64,000 bases of DNA from Kaistella chaponensis (GTDB lineage: Bacteria; Bacteroidota; Bacteroidia; Flavobacteriales; Weeksellaceae), in the NCBI RefSeq assembly GCF_900156725.1, contig NZ_FTOI01000015.1, positions 1 through 64,000 of the forward strand, in the 5' to 3' direction. Positions 9,340 to 18,258 of the stretch are shown here, in pieces. The position numbers and the translations under genes are program-made. Position 1 is the first letter of the stretch; each line of letters starts with the position of its first letter. Under the pieces are notes generated by a model. It made no database searches. It saw nothing but the letters and a program-made list of their open reading frames with translations, and was not told where the DNA came from.

Positions 9340-9565
9340 AAATAAAAACAAATAAAAAAACTAGGAACTAAATTTTAAAAATCGTCAATCAATGAGCGTT
9401 TTCTCTTTTTATTAACGGAATAATAGGAATTATATTTTAGGAGAAAATGTTTAAGATGATGATTGTATCTAATTAATTTTCTGAATTTCAAATAATTAAT
9501 ACAAAGGTTTGAATTGAAGATAAATCGCATTAAAAATCTTATCTTTAGGAAAATTTTTTTTAACA

Positions 9566-11194
9566 ATGGATTTAGAATTTAATAAAAGGGAAGATCAAAA
9601 TAAATTAAAGCTAAGCGCGATCAACAGTTTACTCACCGAAATAAAAAAAGGAGGTGGCGAAAAACGTTTGCAAAAACAGCGTGATGAAGGTAAATTAACT
9701 GCTCGTGAAAGAGTGGAATATTTGCTGGATAAAAATTCAGAATCTATAGAAATCGGTGCTTTTGCGGGATATGAAATGTACGAGGAACAAGGTGGATGTC
9801 CAAGTGCAGGAGTTGTAGTAGTGATGGGTTATGTGTCTGGAAAACAATGCTTAATTGTTGCCAATGATGCCTCTGTAAAAGCTGGCGCATGGTTTCCGAT
9901 GACTGCGAAGAAAAATCTTCGTGCCCAGGAAATTTCCATGGAAAATAAATTGCCGATTATATATTTGGTAGATTCTGCGGGAGTTTTTCTTCCGATGCAA
10001 GACGAAATTTTTCCAGATAAAGAACATTTTGGTAGGATTTTCCGCAATAACGCAAAAATGAGTTCTATGGGAATCATCCAGATTTCTGCGGTGATGGGAA
10101 GTTGTGTTGCAGGTGGTGCTTATCTCCCAATCATGAGCGATGAAGCCATGATTGTAGACAAAACCGGTTCTATATTTTTAGCAGGAAGCTATTTGGTAAA
10201 AGCTGCAATTGGAGAATCCATTGATAATGAAACTTTAGGAGGCGCAACAACACACTGCGAAATCTCTGGTGTAACCGATTACAAGGCAAAAGACGATAAA
10301 GATGCTCTCGATAGAATTAAGACGATTATGAAATCGATTGGTGATTACGAAAAAGCAGGTTTCGACCGTATTGAAAGTTTTCCGCCGAAAGAAAGCATTG
10401 AAAATATTTTCGGACATATGCCGGTTTCGCGTGGTGATCAATACGACACCTTTAATATCATCAAATGTTTGGTCGATCAATCGGAGTTCGAGGAATACAA
10501 AGCTGACTACGGAAAATCAATCATTTGCGCAACTGCCAGAATCGACGGTTGGAGCGTAGGAATTGTTGCTAATCAAAGAAAATTAGTAAAAAACGGAAAA
10601 GGCGAAATGCAGTTTGGTGGTGTCATTTATTCGGATTCTGCGGATAAAGCAACCCGTTTTATTGCAAACTGTAACCAGCGAAAAATACCTCTTCTTTTCT
10701 TGCAAGATGTCACCGGATTTATGGTAGGATCCAAATCTGAACATGGTGGAATCATCAAAGACGGTGCTAAAATGGTAAACGCGGTTGCCAATTCTGTAGT
10801 GCCAAAATTCACTGTAATCACAGGGAATTCCTACGGTGCAGGGAATTACGCGATGTGTGGAAAAGCTTATGACCCAAGATTAATCGTAGCTTGGCCTTGG
10901 TCTGAACTCGCGGTTATGGGTGGAAGTCAGGCTGCAAAAGTTTTAGCCCAAATTCAAACTTCAACGCTTAAAAAAGAAGGAAAAATAATTACCGAGGTAG
11001 AACATCAAGAAATTCTGGATTCTATTTCTAAAAAATATCAAAAACAAACAGAGCCGACTTATGCTGCTGCAAGATTGTGGACCGATGCAATCATTAATCC
11101 CATCGATACCCGAAAATGGATTTCTATGGGAATTGAAGCTGCGAATCACGCTCCGATTACAGAAAAATTTAATTTAGGAGTTATTCAAGTGTAA
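9566..11194 (+). CDS. Acyl-CoA carboxylase, carboxyltransferase (beta) subunit
   Basis: Transfers CO2 from biotin to an acyl-CoA (methylcrotonyl-, propionyl- or geranyl-CoA type) in branched-chain amino acid or odd-chain metabolism. The 542 residues hold two crotonase-like halves. The N-terminal half carries KLTARERVEYLLD and the oxyanion region SAVMGSCVAGGAYLP; the C-terminal half carries LFLQDVTGFMVG, ITGNSYGAGNYAMCG and WPWSELAVMGG. The GNYAMCGKAYDPR region resembles the methylcrotonyl-CoA carboxylase beta subunit most. The biotin carboxylase/carrier alpha subunit is not in this window. A near-match -7 box (TATCTTTA, 9540-9547) precedes the gene. Confidence 0.9.
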   Translation: MDLEFNKREDQNKLKLSAINSLLTEIKKGGGEKRLQKQRDEGKLTARERVEYLLDKNSESIEIGAFAGYEMYEEQGGCPSAGVVVVMGYVSGKQCLIVANDASVKAGAWFPMTAKKNLRAQEISMENKLPIIYLVDSAGVFLPMQDEIFPDKEHFGRIFRNNAKMSSMGIIQISAVMGSCVAGGAYLPIMSDEAMIVDKTGSIFLAGSYLVKAAIGESIDNETLGGATTHCEISGVTDYKAKDDKDALDRIKTIMKSIGDYEKAGFDRIESFPPKESIENIFGHMPVSRGDQYDTFNIIKCLVDQSEFEEYKADYGKSIICATARIDGWSVGIVANQRKLVKNGKGEMQFGGVIYSDSADKATRFIANCNQRKIPLLFLQDVTGFMVGSKSEHGGIIKDGAKMVNAVANSVVPKFTVITGNSYGAGNYAMCGKAYDPRLIVAWPWSELAVMGGSQAAKVLAQIQTSTLKKEGKIITEVEHQEILDSISKKYQKQTEPTYAAARLWTDAIINPIDTRKWISMGIEAANHAPITEKFNLGVIQV

Positions 11195-11210
11195 TTAAAA
11201 ATTTAAAGCC

Positions 11211-11822
11211 ATGAAAAAAAATCTATTCATCATCGCATTGCTGAACTTTGGTTTAATTTTTTCCCAGTGTACCATTACAGGTCCGGATCAGCTTCAAGTT
11301 GGGGAAAGGCAAACTTACACCGCGACAAATGATGATGCGGCGGAATGTTTAGATTGTTTTCAATGGGCTTATTTGGATCAAAAAATATTGCTGGAAAGCA
11401 ACACACAGCAAAATGATCTTGCCGTTAAAGGTGCAGTTCCAGGAGAGGCGCTTTTAACCTTAGAAATAAAAACGAAAAATGGACAGGCTAAATGTGAAAA
11501 ATTAATTGAGGTCATTGTACCAACTTCAAGCACGATTAGCAATGATAACGTGAAATGTGATCTTGCTGTTAATTCTTTTAAAGAAGTGAGAGCAATAGAC
11601 AAAATGGTCGTCTTTGAACCAGAAACTGCGGAGACCAATCTAAAATTAAACTGGACCGTTACGTATCGAAATGGCGAAATCAGAAAATCTTCTGAAATAA
11701 AACCAAAGTTCGATTATTCCAACGATCACGTCATTGATAAAGTTGAAATGGAGGTTTTTTTGAACCGTTGTACGGCAAAAATTTCAAAATCCTATAATGC
11801 TAATTTTTGGTATTTTTTTTAA
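11211..11822 (+). CDS. Secreted protein with an Ig-like/PKD-like region, unknown function
   Basis: A 203-residue protein with signal peptide MKKNLFIIALLNFGLIFSQ. The mature part begins CTITGPDQLQVGERQTYTA, a pattern seen in PKD/Ig-like adhesin domains, and carries several cysteines (ECLDCF, AKCEKL, VKCDLA, NRCTAK) that could form disulfides outside the cytoplasm. It ends in a run of aromatic residues (FWYFF). It starts 16 bases after the carboxylase stop, so co-transcription is likely, though a functional link is not evident. Confidence 0.6.
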   Translation: MKKNLFIIALLNFGLIFSQCTITGPDQLQVGERQTYTATNDDAAECLDCFQWAYLDQKILLESNTQQNDLAVKGAVPGEALLTLEIKTKNGQAKCEKLIEVIVPTSSTISNDNVKCDLAVNSFKEVRAIDKMVVFEPETAETNLKLNWTVTYRNGEIRKSSEIKPKFDYSNDHVIDKVEMEVFLNRCTAKISKSYNANFWYFF

Positions 11823-11841
11823 AAGTACCGCGATTGTAGTC

Positions 11842-11880
11842 AAAAAAAAAAGTTCACCAGAATAAGGTGAACTTTTTTTT
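11842..11880. terminator. Bidirectional terminator
   Basis: AGTTCACC (11851-11858) pairs with GGTGAACT (11866-11873), flanked by an A-run on the left and a T-run on the right. It can end transcription from both the secreted-protein gene (+) and yceI (-). Confidence 0.85.
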
Positions 11881-11892
11881 GAGCGAAGAAAT

Positions 11893-12402
11893 TTATGCTT
11901 TAACAAATTGCAATTCTCCGGCGATTTTTACCTCGTCAGAAACCATTACACCGCCTGTTTCCAAAGCTGCATTCCAGTTTAAACCGAAATCTTTTCTGCT
12001 GATTTTTCCTTCGAAAGAAAATCCTGCTTTCGTTTGTCCCCACGGATCAACATTAATTCCACCGAAATCTACATCTAATTGTACGGGTTTTGTAACTCCA
12101 TTTATGGTTAGATGTCCTGTGATTCCGCTGTTTAATGAATCGCTTTCAAAAGTAATTTCAGGATGAGCTTCTGCATTGAAGAACTCTGCACTTTTCAAAT
12201 GAGTGTCTCGGTCTGCATTATTGGTATCCACCGAATCCGTTTGCAAGGTAGCTTTTACGGTTGCATTTTTAAAAGTATCGTCTTCTGTTTCTACGGTTGC
12301 GGTAAAATTATTAAAGTTTCCTTTAACATTAGAAATCATCATGTGTCTTACTTTGAAAGTAATTTCACTGTGGGTCGGGTCTAAATTCCATTTTGTACTC
12401 AT
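11893..12402 (-). CDS. YceI-family protein
   Basis: A 169-residue lipocalin-like barrel that in characterised relatives binds polyprenoid lipids. MSTKWNLDPTHSEITFKVRHMMI is the classic YceI start, followed by KSAEFFNAEAHPEITFES and GHLTINGVTKPV. There is no signal peptide, unlike periplasmic E. coli YceI, so this copy should stay in the cytosol. It stands alone, with its own -7 box and a shared terminator. Confidence 0.9.
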   Translation of the reverse strand: MSTKWNLDPTHSEITFKVRHMMISNVKGNFNNFTATVETEDDTFKNATVKATLQTDSVDTNNADRDTHLKSAEFFNAEAHPEITFESDSLNSGITGHLTINGVTKPVQLDVDFGGINVDPWGQTKAGFSFEGKISRKDFGLNWNAALETGGVMVSDEVKIAGELQFVKA

Positions 12403-12431
12403 TTTCTTTTTTTTAATTGATTATTGTATTG

Positions 12432-12439
12432 CAAATGTA
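12432..12439 (-). promoter_or_regulatory. -7 box (TACATTTG) of the yceI-like gene
   Basis: TAnnTTTG match on the minus strand, 29 bases before the ATG at 12402. Confidence 0.55.
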
Positions 12440-12490
12440 GGGTGTTCAGATTCGATTACTCTTGATGTAGGATAGTAAATGATTAATTTT

Positions 12491-12498
12491 TATATTTG
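12491..12498 (+). promoter_or_regulatory. -7 box (TATATTTG) of the PAP2 gene
   Basis: Exact TAnnTTTG match 15 bases before the ATG at 12514. It overlaps the TTG (12496) that would open a longer frame, which makes that upstream start unlikely. Confidence 0.6.
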
Positions 12499-12513
12499 TT
12501 GCAATTCTTAACT

Positions 12514-13209
12514 ATGAAAAAAATAATCCTGTTTTTTACAATGTTGTTGCTTGGTAATATGTTCCTTGCTCAAGAAAAAGATACATTACAATTTCAAAAA
12601 AGCACTTTTGAATATCAGTATAAAAAAATGTACATTCCTGTTGGTTTAATGATTACAGGAGTCATTGCAGGAGGTCATGGTGAAAATTCTTGGAACAATA
12701 AAATTGCTGCGACTCGTAATAGGGATTTTCCAAATTTTGAAAATCACGCCGATGATTATTTGCAGTTTGTGCCTTTTGTCGCTGCTTATGGCTTTGAACT
12801 CGCAGGAATGAAACCCAAAACCGATTGGAAAAACCGGTCTGCAATTCTTATAAAAGGACAAATTTTGAATCTCGGATTGGTTTATATTTTAAAGAATACT
12901 TTGAAGGAAACTCGTCCAGATGGAACTTCACTTTCTTTTCCTTCTGGTCATACCGCAAATGCTTTTGCAGGCGCGACTTTGCTTTCCATCGAATACGGAC
13001 AGGACAACAAATGGGTTCCTTATGCTGCTTATGGAGTGGCTTCTACAGTGGGAATTATGAGGATCGCAAATAACCGACACTATCTTTCTGATGTTCTGTT
13101 CGGTGCAGGTTTAGGGATTTTATCAATGAAAATTGCTTATTGGACGCATCAGTATCAATGGAATACAACAAAAAGTACACACGATCCCTTCGTCGGAAAC
13201 ATTTATTAG
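12514..13209 (+). CDS. PAP2-superfamily phosphatase
   Basis: A 231-residue secreted or membrane-associated phosphatase with signal peptide MKKIILFFTMLLLGNMFLAQ. All three phosphatidate-phosphatase signature blocks are present: Lys127 with Arg134-Pro135 (KNTLKETRP), FPSGH (142-146) with the phosphate-contacting His146, and Arg183...His189...Asp193 (RIANNRHYLSD). The likely role is dephosphorylating a lipid phosphate or undecaprenyl pyrophosphate at the envelope. The exact substrate cannot be read from sequence. Confidence 0.88.
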   Translation: MKKIILFFTMLLLGNMFLAQEKDTLQFQKSTFEYQYKKMYIPVGLMITGVIAGGHGENSWNNKIAATRNRDFPNFENHADDYLQFVPFVAAYGFELAGMKPKTDWKNRSAILIKGQILNLGLVYILKNTLKETRPDGTSLSFPSGHTANAFAGATLLSIEYGQDNKWVPYAAYGVASTVGIMRIANNRHYLSDVLFGAGLGILSMKIAYWTHQYQWNTTKSTHDPFVGNIY

Positions 13210-13322
13210 CAGGAAAAAATGGTTTGAAAATCAGATCAAGAACATCAGTGGTCATTTTTCATTTAACACTTTCTTAACAGTTTCAGTTTTATTTCTTATT
13301 TTTAAGGACTTAAATCTAAGAA

Positions 13323-15464
13323 ATGAAATTTTCAAAATTTACTTATGCACTCCTTCTTGGAGGGAGTTTTTTCTTTGCACAACAACAGAAATTTACCATT
13401 GCAGAAGCGGTAAACGGACTTCGAAGCAACTTAGCGGTAAAAAATATTGCTCAATTCTCTTGGAGCGGCGATAGTAAATCATTCCTTCAATCTGTAAATA
13501 ATGCTTATTTAATCACCGAAGTTCCGAGTTTAAAACAAGATACATTAGTTTCTCTCCATCAAATCAATAAGAATCTCACCGGAGATCAGGTTCTGAAATC
13601 GCTTCCCCGAATAACTTTCATTGATAAAAATAAAGGCTATTTCAAAAAAAATTCAAAGTATTTCTGGATCGAGAAAAGCGCAAATGATTGGAAAGTAAAA
13701 GATTGGGTAAAGCTGGATGATGACGCAGAAAATACAGAAATATTGAGTGATAATCAAGGTTTTGTATACACGATAAAGAATAATGTCTTCTTGAATAAAG
13801 ATGGTAAAATCACTGCAATTACCGAAGATCAAAATGAAGATATTCTCAATGGACAAGCCGTTCATCAAAGAGAATTTGGCATTACCAAAGGCATTTTTGT
13901 AGCACCCGATAATTCGCAAATCGCATTCTATAGAATGGACCAAAGTATGGTCAAAGGATACCCGATTATTGATTGGAGCGTGACTCCCGCAGTGAATAAA
14001 AACATTAAATATCCGATGGCAGGAACGCCTTCTCATCATGTGACTTTAGGCGTTTTTAATACGAAAACGAATAAGAAAATATTCCTCAACATTATTGGAG
14101 ATCCCGAACAATATTTAACTTCAGTGACGTGGAGTCCCGATTCTAAGTCTGTATTTGTGGGTGTTTTAAACCGCGATCAAAATGAGATGCAACTCAATCA
14201 ATACGATGCATTTACGGGAAATCTTTTGAAAACAATCTTCGAAGAGAAATCCGAGAAATACGTTGAACCTCAACATCAGCTTACATTTTTCCCCAATTCT
14301 AATACCGATTTTATCTGGCAAAGTCAACGCACAGGATACAATCATCTTTTCCATTATAATTTAGAAGTTGGTTTGGTTTCTCAGTTGACCAAAGGGAATT
14401 ACGCCGTCACAGATTTGCTCGGATTTAATGAAAAAAAGAAGGAAGTTTATTATGTTTCTACTCAGGAAACTCCTTTAGAACGACACCTTTACAAAATTAA
14501 CTGGCTTACTTTTCAATCCAAAAAATTAGATTCACAACCTGGAATGCATTCCGGAATTTTGAGTAAAGATGGAACTCATCTCTATGATGTTTACAGCAAT
14601 AGCTTCACACCGAGAGCCATTAATGTGATCAGTACAGCTACTGATAAATCCAAAAATATTCTGACCGCAGAAAATCCTTTAAAAAATTACCAAAGACCAG
14701 AAATCAAAGATATAACCCTAAAAGCGGACGATGGAACACCACTTTATGGCAAAATTATTTTACCCACCGATTTCGATGCGAACAAAAAATATCCGGTCAT
14801 TGTTTATTTATACAACGGTCCACATGCTCAGTTGATCACCAATTCTTTTCCTGCTTCGGGTAATTTATGGTATGAATTTATGGCGCAACGTGGCTATATA
14901 GTTTTCACCATGGACGGAAGAGGTTCCTCCAACCGAGGTTTAAAATTTGAGCAGGCCGTTTTCCGCCATTTAGGAGAAGTAGAAATGAGCGATCAGCTGA
15001 AAGGAGTTGAATATTTGAAGTCTTTACCTTACGTAAATATTGAAAAATTAGGAATTCATGGTTGGAGTTTTGGCGGATTTATGACCACCAGTTTTATGTT
15101 GAAGCACCCCGATGTTTTCAAAGTAGGAGTTGCAGGTGGACCTGTAATCGACTGGAATATGTATGAAATTATGTACACCGAAAGGTATATGGATTCCCCA
15201 CAAAAAAATCCTGAAGGGTACAAAAAAGCCAATCTTTTAGACAAAGTTCAAAACTTAAAAGGACATCTTCTGATGATTCACGGAGCGCAAGATAATGTAG
15301 TAGTTTGGCAACATTCTATGAAATTTTTAAAAGCTGCGGTGGACAATGGAGTTCAGATGGATTATTTCGTTTATCCTGGTCACGAACACAATGTTTTAGG
15401 GAAAGACCGCGTTCATTTGATGCAAAAAGTGACGGATTATTTTGATGAATATTTAAAAAAGTAG
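13323..15464 (+). CDS. S9-family dipeptidyl-peptidase IV
   Basis: A 713-residue secreted serine peptidase that removes X-Pro dipeptides from peptide N-termini. A signal peptide (MKFSKFTYALLLGGSFFFAQ) precedes an eight-bladed propeller domain (to about residue 460) and a C-terminal alpha/beta-hydrolase domain. The catalytic triad is visible as Ser582 (GWSFGG), Asp657 (HGAQDNVV) and His689 (YPGHEHNV). Length and motifs match the periodontal and flavobacterial DPP IV enzymes. The next gene starts two bases after its stop. Confidence 0.93.
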   Translation: MKFSKFTYALLLGGSFFFAQQQKFTIAEAVNGLRSNLAVKNIAQFSWSGDSKSFLQSVNNAYLITEVPSLKQDTLVSLHQINKNLTGDQVLKSLPRITFIDKNKGYFKKNSKYFWIEKSANDWKVKDWVKLDDDAENTEILSDNQGFVYTIKNNVFLNKDGKITAITEDQNEDILNGQAVHQREFGITKGIFVAPDNSQIAFYRMDQSMVKGYPIIDWSVTPAVNKNIKYPMAGTPSHHVTLGVFNTKTNKKIFLNIIGDPEQYLTSVTWSPDSKSVFVGVLNRDQNEMQLNQYDAFTGNLLKTIFEEKSEKYVEPQHQLTFFPNSNTDFIWQSQRTGYNHLFHYNLEVGLVSQLTKGNYAVTDLLGFNEKKKEVYYVSTQETPLERHLYKINWLTFQSKKLDSQPGMHSGILSKDGTHLYDVYSNSFTPRAINVISTATDKSKNILTAENPLKNYQRPEIKDITLKADDGTPLYGKIILPTDFDANKKYPVIVYLYNGPHAQLITNSFPASGNLWYEFMAQRGYIVFTMDGRGSSNRGLKFEQAVFRHLGEVEMSDQLKGVEYLKSLPYVNIEKLGIHGWSFGGFMTTSFMLKHPDVFKVGVAGGPVIDWNMYEIMYTERYMDSPQKNPEGYKKANLLDKVQNLKGHLLMIHGAQDNVVVWQHSMKFLKAAVDNGVQMDYFVYPGHEHNVLGKDRVHLMQKVTDYFDEYLKK

Positions 15465-15466
15465 CG

Positions 15467-15922
15467 ATGAAAATTAAGGCAAATTCAGTCGAAGAGTATT
15501 TAAACAATGTTCCAGATGAAAGGAAATCTGCTTTCAGGAAATTGTATGAAGCAGTTTCACACCATTTACCTCCAGGTTTTCAGGAAGAATTGAGTTACGG
15601 CATAATCGGCTGGAATATTCCTTTGGAAACTTATCCCGCCGGTTATCATTGTACGCCAAATACGCCGTTGCCTTTTATAAATCTGGCTTCACAGAAAAAT
15701 TTTATCGCACTTTATCACATGGGAATTTATGCGAATCCGGAATTGCTGCAATGGTTTGTTGAAGAGTTTCCGAAATATTCCAATCAAAAATTAGATATGG
15801 GAAAATCCTGCATTCGTTTTAAGAAAATGGAGGCAATTCCTTTTGAGCTCATTGCGAAACTTTGCGAGAAAATGACTCCTGAAAATTGGATTGCATTGTA
15901 CGAGAAATTGCATAAAAAGTAA
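15467..15922 (+). CDS. DUF1801 (YdhG-like) protein
   Basis: A 151-residue cytosolic protein of the DUF1801 family, recognised from SVEEYLNNVPDERKSAFRKLYEAV, then EELSYGIIGW, FINLASQKNFIALYHMGIYA and GKSCIRFKKMEAIP. Its function is unknown; relatives include iron-related and stress proteins of frataxin-like fold. It starts two bases after the dipeptidyl-peptidase stop and is very likely co-transcribed. Confidence 0.82.
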   Translation: MKIKANSVEEYLNNVPDERKSAFRKLYEAVSHHLPPGFQEELSYGIIGWNIPLETYPAGYHCTPNTPLPFINLASQKNFIALYHMGIYANPELLQWFVEEFPKYSNQKLDMGKSCIRFKKMEAIPFELIAKLCEKMTPENWIALYEKLHKK

Positions 15923-16045
15923 AAAAAAATTTCCGACAGAATTACTGGAATTTTGTTTAAAAAAATCTGTGTAATCCGTTAAATCTGTTAGAAATTACAG
16001 CAATTCGCCTTTTGTGAACTCTTGTTTTCAATGCATTTCACTTCA

Positions 16046-16070
16046 ACTTTTGTGACTTTTGTGGTTAAAA
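16046..16070 (+). repeat. Dispersed intergenic repeat, copy 1
   Basis: A 25-base sequence built on ACTTTTGTGACTTTTGTGG plus TTAAAA. The same sequence is at 18231-18255, and shorter or inverted copies are at 19161-19184 and 19279-19298. All are intergenic. Confidence 0.75.
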
Positions 16071-16086
16071 AATTGTGGTTGAAAAC

Positions 16087-16635
16087 CTATTCCCGCAAAA
16101 CTTTTATCCTTCCATCATTCCAAATGCGAATGACCGAAGATCCGGAAAATTCTGAAATTTTATCGTGGTTCTCTTCCGCTACAAAATCAACAGCATTAAC
16201 AAGCTCTTTTGAAATATCCGAAAATTTCATAGGAGATTTTTCTCCGCTAAAGTTTGCAGAGGTAGAAACTAAAGGTTTATTCAGCTTTGTAATGATTTTT
16301 TTTAAAAATAAATCATCGACCAACCGAATTCCGATGCTGCCATCTTCTGCCAAAATTTCTTTCGGTAAACCTTTTGGGTTGTCGTAAATTAAAGTCACCG
16401 GTTTTTCCGAAAGATCCATAATTTCCCACGCCATTTCCGGAACTTCCACCAAATCTTGCAACCGCTTTGCAGATTCTACCAAAATGATCATGGATTTGTT
16501 TTTCTCCCGCTTTTTGATTTCAAAAATTTTGTTGATGGCATCAATATTCGTCGCATCACACCCAATTCCCCAAATGGTATCAGTTGGGTAAAGAATGGTT
16601 CCGCCGGATTTTAAAGTTTCGATGATTTGTTCCAT
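16087..16635 (-). CDS. tsaC: L-threonylcarbamoyladenylate synthase (Sua5/YrdC/YwlC family)
   Basis: Makes threonylcarbamoyl-AMP from threonine, bicarbonate and ATP for the universal t6A37 tRNA modification. The 182 residues begin MEQIIETLKSGGTILYPTDT, followed by IWGIGCDATN and KKREKNKSMIILV, the KxR/S-x-N pattern of the YrdC fold. It ends at the single domain, so it is the TsaC-type short form without the Sua5 C-terminal domain. The frame continues upstream to 16677, but those 14 residues are basic and unlike the family, and the -7 box (16675-16682) overlaps them. Confidence 0.92.
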   Translation of the reverse strand: MEQIIETLKSGGTILYPTDTIWGIGCDATNIDAINKIFEIKKREKNKSMIILVESAKRLQDLVEVPEMAWEIMDLSEKPVTLIYDNPKGLPKEILAEDGSIGIRLVDDLFLKKIITKLNKPLVSTSANFSGEKSPMKFSDISKELVNAVDFVAEENHDKISEFSGSSVIRIWNDGRIKVLRE

Positions 16636-16674
16636 GAGTTTTTTTAATGTTTTTAAAGACCTTTTCGACCTTTG

Positions 16675-16682
16675 CAAAAGTA
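16675..16682 (-). promoter_or_regulatory. -7 box (TACTTTTG) of tsaC
   Basis: TAnnTTTG match on the minus strand, 39 bases before the ATG at 16635. It decides against the longer frame. Confidence 0.5.
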
Positions 16683-16751
16683 ATTAAAAATAGAATGTCT
16701 TTCAAGGATCCGTTCTTACCATTCATCAATGCTTTTAAATATTCTTTCCCA

Positions 16752-16759
16752 TAAATTTG
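16752..16759 (+). promoter_or_regulatory. -7 box (TAAATTTG) of the luciferase-like gene
   Basis: TAnnTTTG match two bases before the heptamer repeat. The repeat therefore forms nearly the whole predicted 5' untranslated region. Confidence 0.5.
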
Positions 16760-16760
16760 T

Positions 16761-16802
16761 AATCTAAAATCTAAAATCTAAAATCTAAAATCTAAAATCT
16801 AA
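16761..16802 (+). repeat. Six tandem heptamers (AATCTAA) in a 5' leader
   Basis: Six perfect copies of AATCTAA run from 16761 to 16802; a seventh degenerate unit leads into the ATG at 16806. The array sits between the -7 box and the start codon. Confidence 0.9.
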
Positions 16803-16805
16803 AAT

Positions 16806-17825
16806 ATGGAATTAGGAATAGGAATGTTTGGCGATTTAGCGTTCGACCAAAAAACGGGAAAATATCAGGATGCAGGAACAAAAATCCGGGAAATTTTGCA
16901 ACAGGTAAAATTGATGGATGAAGTCGGAATCGATGTTTTCGCAATGGGAGAACATCATCGCGCAGATTATGCCGTTTCGTCGCCGGAAATGGTTTTGGCT
17001 GCAGCGGCAAGTATTACAAAAAACATCAAATTAGCAAGTGGAGTAACGGTTTTGAGTTCCTCTGAACCTGTAAAAGTATATGAAGATTTCGCTACTTTAG
17101 ATTTAATTTCAGACGGAAGAGCCGAATTATTTGTAGGTCGCGGAAGTTTCATCGAATCTTTTCCTTTATATGGTTATTCTTTAAATGATTACGAACAGCT
17201 TTTCGATGAAAAATTAGATTTGCTGCTGAAAATAAATTCGGAAGAAAATGTTTCCTGGAAAGGAAAACTTCGCGCTCCGATGGACAATCAAACCGTTTAT
17301 CCGAGAGCAAAAAATAATGGAAAACTTCCAATTTGGCGAGCGGTTGGTGGAACTCCGCAATCGGTTTTGAGTGCTGCGAAATTAGGAATGCCTTTAGTAG
17401 TCGCGATTATTGGTGGAATGCCGATTCAGTTTAAAAATTTAATTCAATTCTACAAACAGGAATATTTGGCTGCAGGTTTTCCGGAATCTGAAATGCAAAT
17501 CGCCATTCATTCCCATACTTTGGTGAGTGAAGATCAAAAGGTGATCGAGGGATATTTCCAAAATTATAAAGATCAAAAGGACCGAATTGGCGCAACCAGA
17601 GGTTGGTCTCCGTACACAAAAATGCAGTATGAAGGCGGAAGAGCAAAAGATGGCGCCTTATTTATCGGCAATGTGAGTGAAGTTGCAGATAAAATCGCTT
17701 ACATGAAAGAAATTTTTGGCATCACCAGATTTGTTGGTCACATGGATGTTGGAGCGCCGGAAAATGAGGTGATGATGAAATCCATCGAACTATTTGGCGA
17801 AAAAGTGGCACCACTTGTAAGATAA
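16806..17825 (+). CDS. LLM-class flavin-dependent oxidoreductase (luciferase-like monooxygenase)
   Basis: A 339-residue FMN-dependent TIM-barrel enzyme. It opens MELGIGMFGDLAFD and shows GIDVFAMGEHHRADYAVSSP, ASGVTVLSSSEPVKVYEDFA and ELFVGRGSF, the substrate/flavin-binding loops of the bacterial luciferase family. C-terminal QKDRIGATRGWSPYTKMQYE and the FIGNVSEVADKI region match the same family. The substrate is unknown. It stands alone behind a heptamer-repeat leader. Confidence 0.88.
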   Translation: MELGIGMFGDLAFDQKTGKYQDAGTKIREILQQVKLMDEVGIDVFAMGEHHRADYAVSSPEMVLAAAASITKNIKLASGVTVLSSSEPVKVYEDFATLDLISDGRAELFVGRGSFIESFPLYGYSLNDYEQLFDEKLDLLLKINSEENVSWKGKLRAPMDNQTVYPRAKNNGKLPIWRAVGGTPQSVLSAAKLGMPLVVAIIGGMPIQFKNLIQFYKQEYLAAGFPESEMQIAIHSHTLVSEDQKVIEGYFQNYKDQKDRIGATRGWSPYTKMQYEGGRAKDGALFIGNVSEVADKIAYMKEIFGITRFVGHMDVGAPENEVMMKSIELFGEKVAPLVR

Positions 17826-17897
17826 CGATGATTCCATCGAAAATTATTCGGTGGAATTTTCTTCGCTTTTAAGATCAAATTTCTTACTTTTACCATT

Positions 17898-18143
17898 ATG
17901 CACGAAAAAGCAAAAGATCCTTTACACGGAAAACGTCTCGATACCATTTTGGAAGAACTCGTCGATTATTACGAAGGTTTCGAAGAATTGGGAAAGCAAA
18001 TCAACATCAAGTGTTTTACGGATAATCCGAGCATCAAATCTTCTTTAAAATTTTTACGAAAAACAGATTGGGCCAGAACAAAAGTGGAAAGTTTGTATGT
18101 TTATGTTTTGAGAAAGAAAAAACAGAACGAGCAAAATTTTTAG
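17898..18143 (+). CDS. VF530-family DNA-binding protein (DUF2132)
   Basis: An 81-residue basic protein that follows the VF530 pattern: DPLHGKRLDTILEELVDYY, then INIKCFTDNPSIKSSLKFL, then RKTDWARTKVESLYVY. Relatives form a small helical DNA-binding fold of unknown cellular role. A near-consensus -7 box (TACTTTTA, 17885-17892) ends five bases before the ATG, so it may also be leaderless. Confidence 0.85.
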   Translation: MHEKAKDPLHGKRLDTILEELVDYYEGFEELGKQINIKCFTDNPSIKSSLKFLRKTDWARTKVESLYVYVLRKKKQNEQNF

Positions 18144-18230
18144 TTTTTTACCACGAATGCACGAATTTCTATTTTTCCAATTTTACATTCTGCTTTTTTT
18201 AACTTCTATGCGTTTAAAAGTTAAATTAAA

Positions 18231-18255
18231 ACTTTTGTGACTTTTGTGGTTAAAA
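18231..18255 (+). repeat. Dispersed intergenic repeat, copy 2
   Basis: Identical over 25 bases to 16046-16070. It is preceded by a second common filler-like sequence (ACCACGAATGCACGAATTTC, near 18152). Confidence 0.75.
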
Positions 18256-18258
18256 GAT

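Noticed and set aside
9375-9566. 63-codon minus-strand frame
   Set aside because: TTG start, low-complexity Lys/Phe/Asn/Tyr composition expected of random AT-rich DNA.
12496-12513. Upstream TTG start for the PAP2 gene
   Set aside because: It overlaps the -7 box and precedes a complete signal peptide.
13055-13474. Overlapping frames at the PAP2/dipeptidyl-peptidase junction
   Set aside because: They are shadows of the two real genes in other frames, with no independent start signals.
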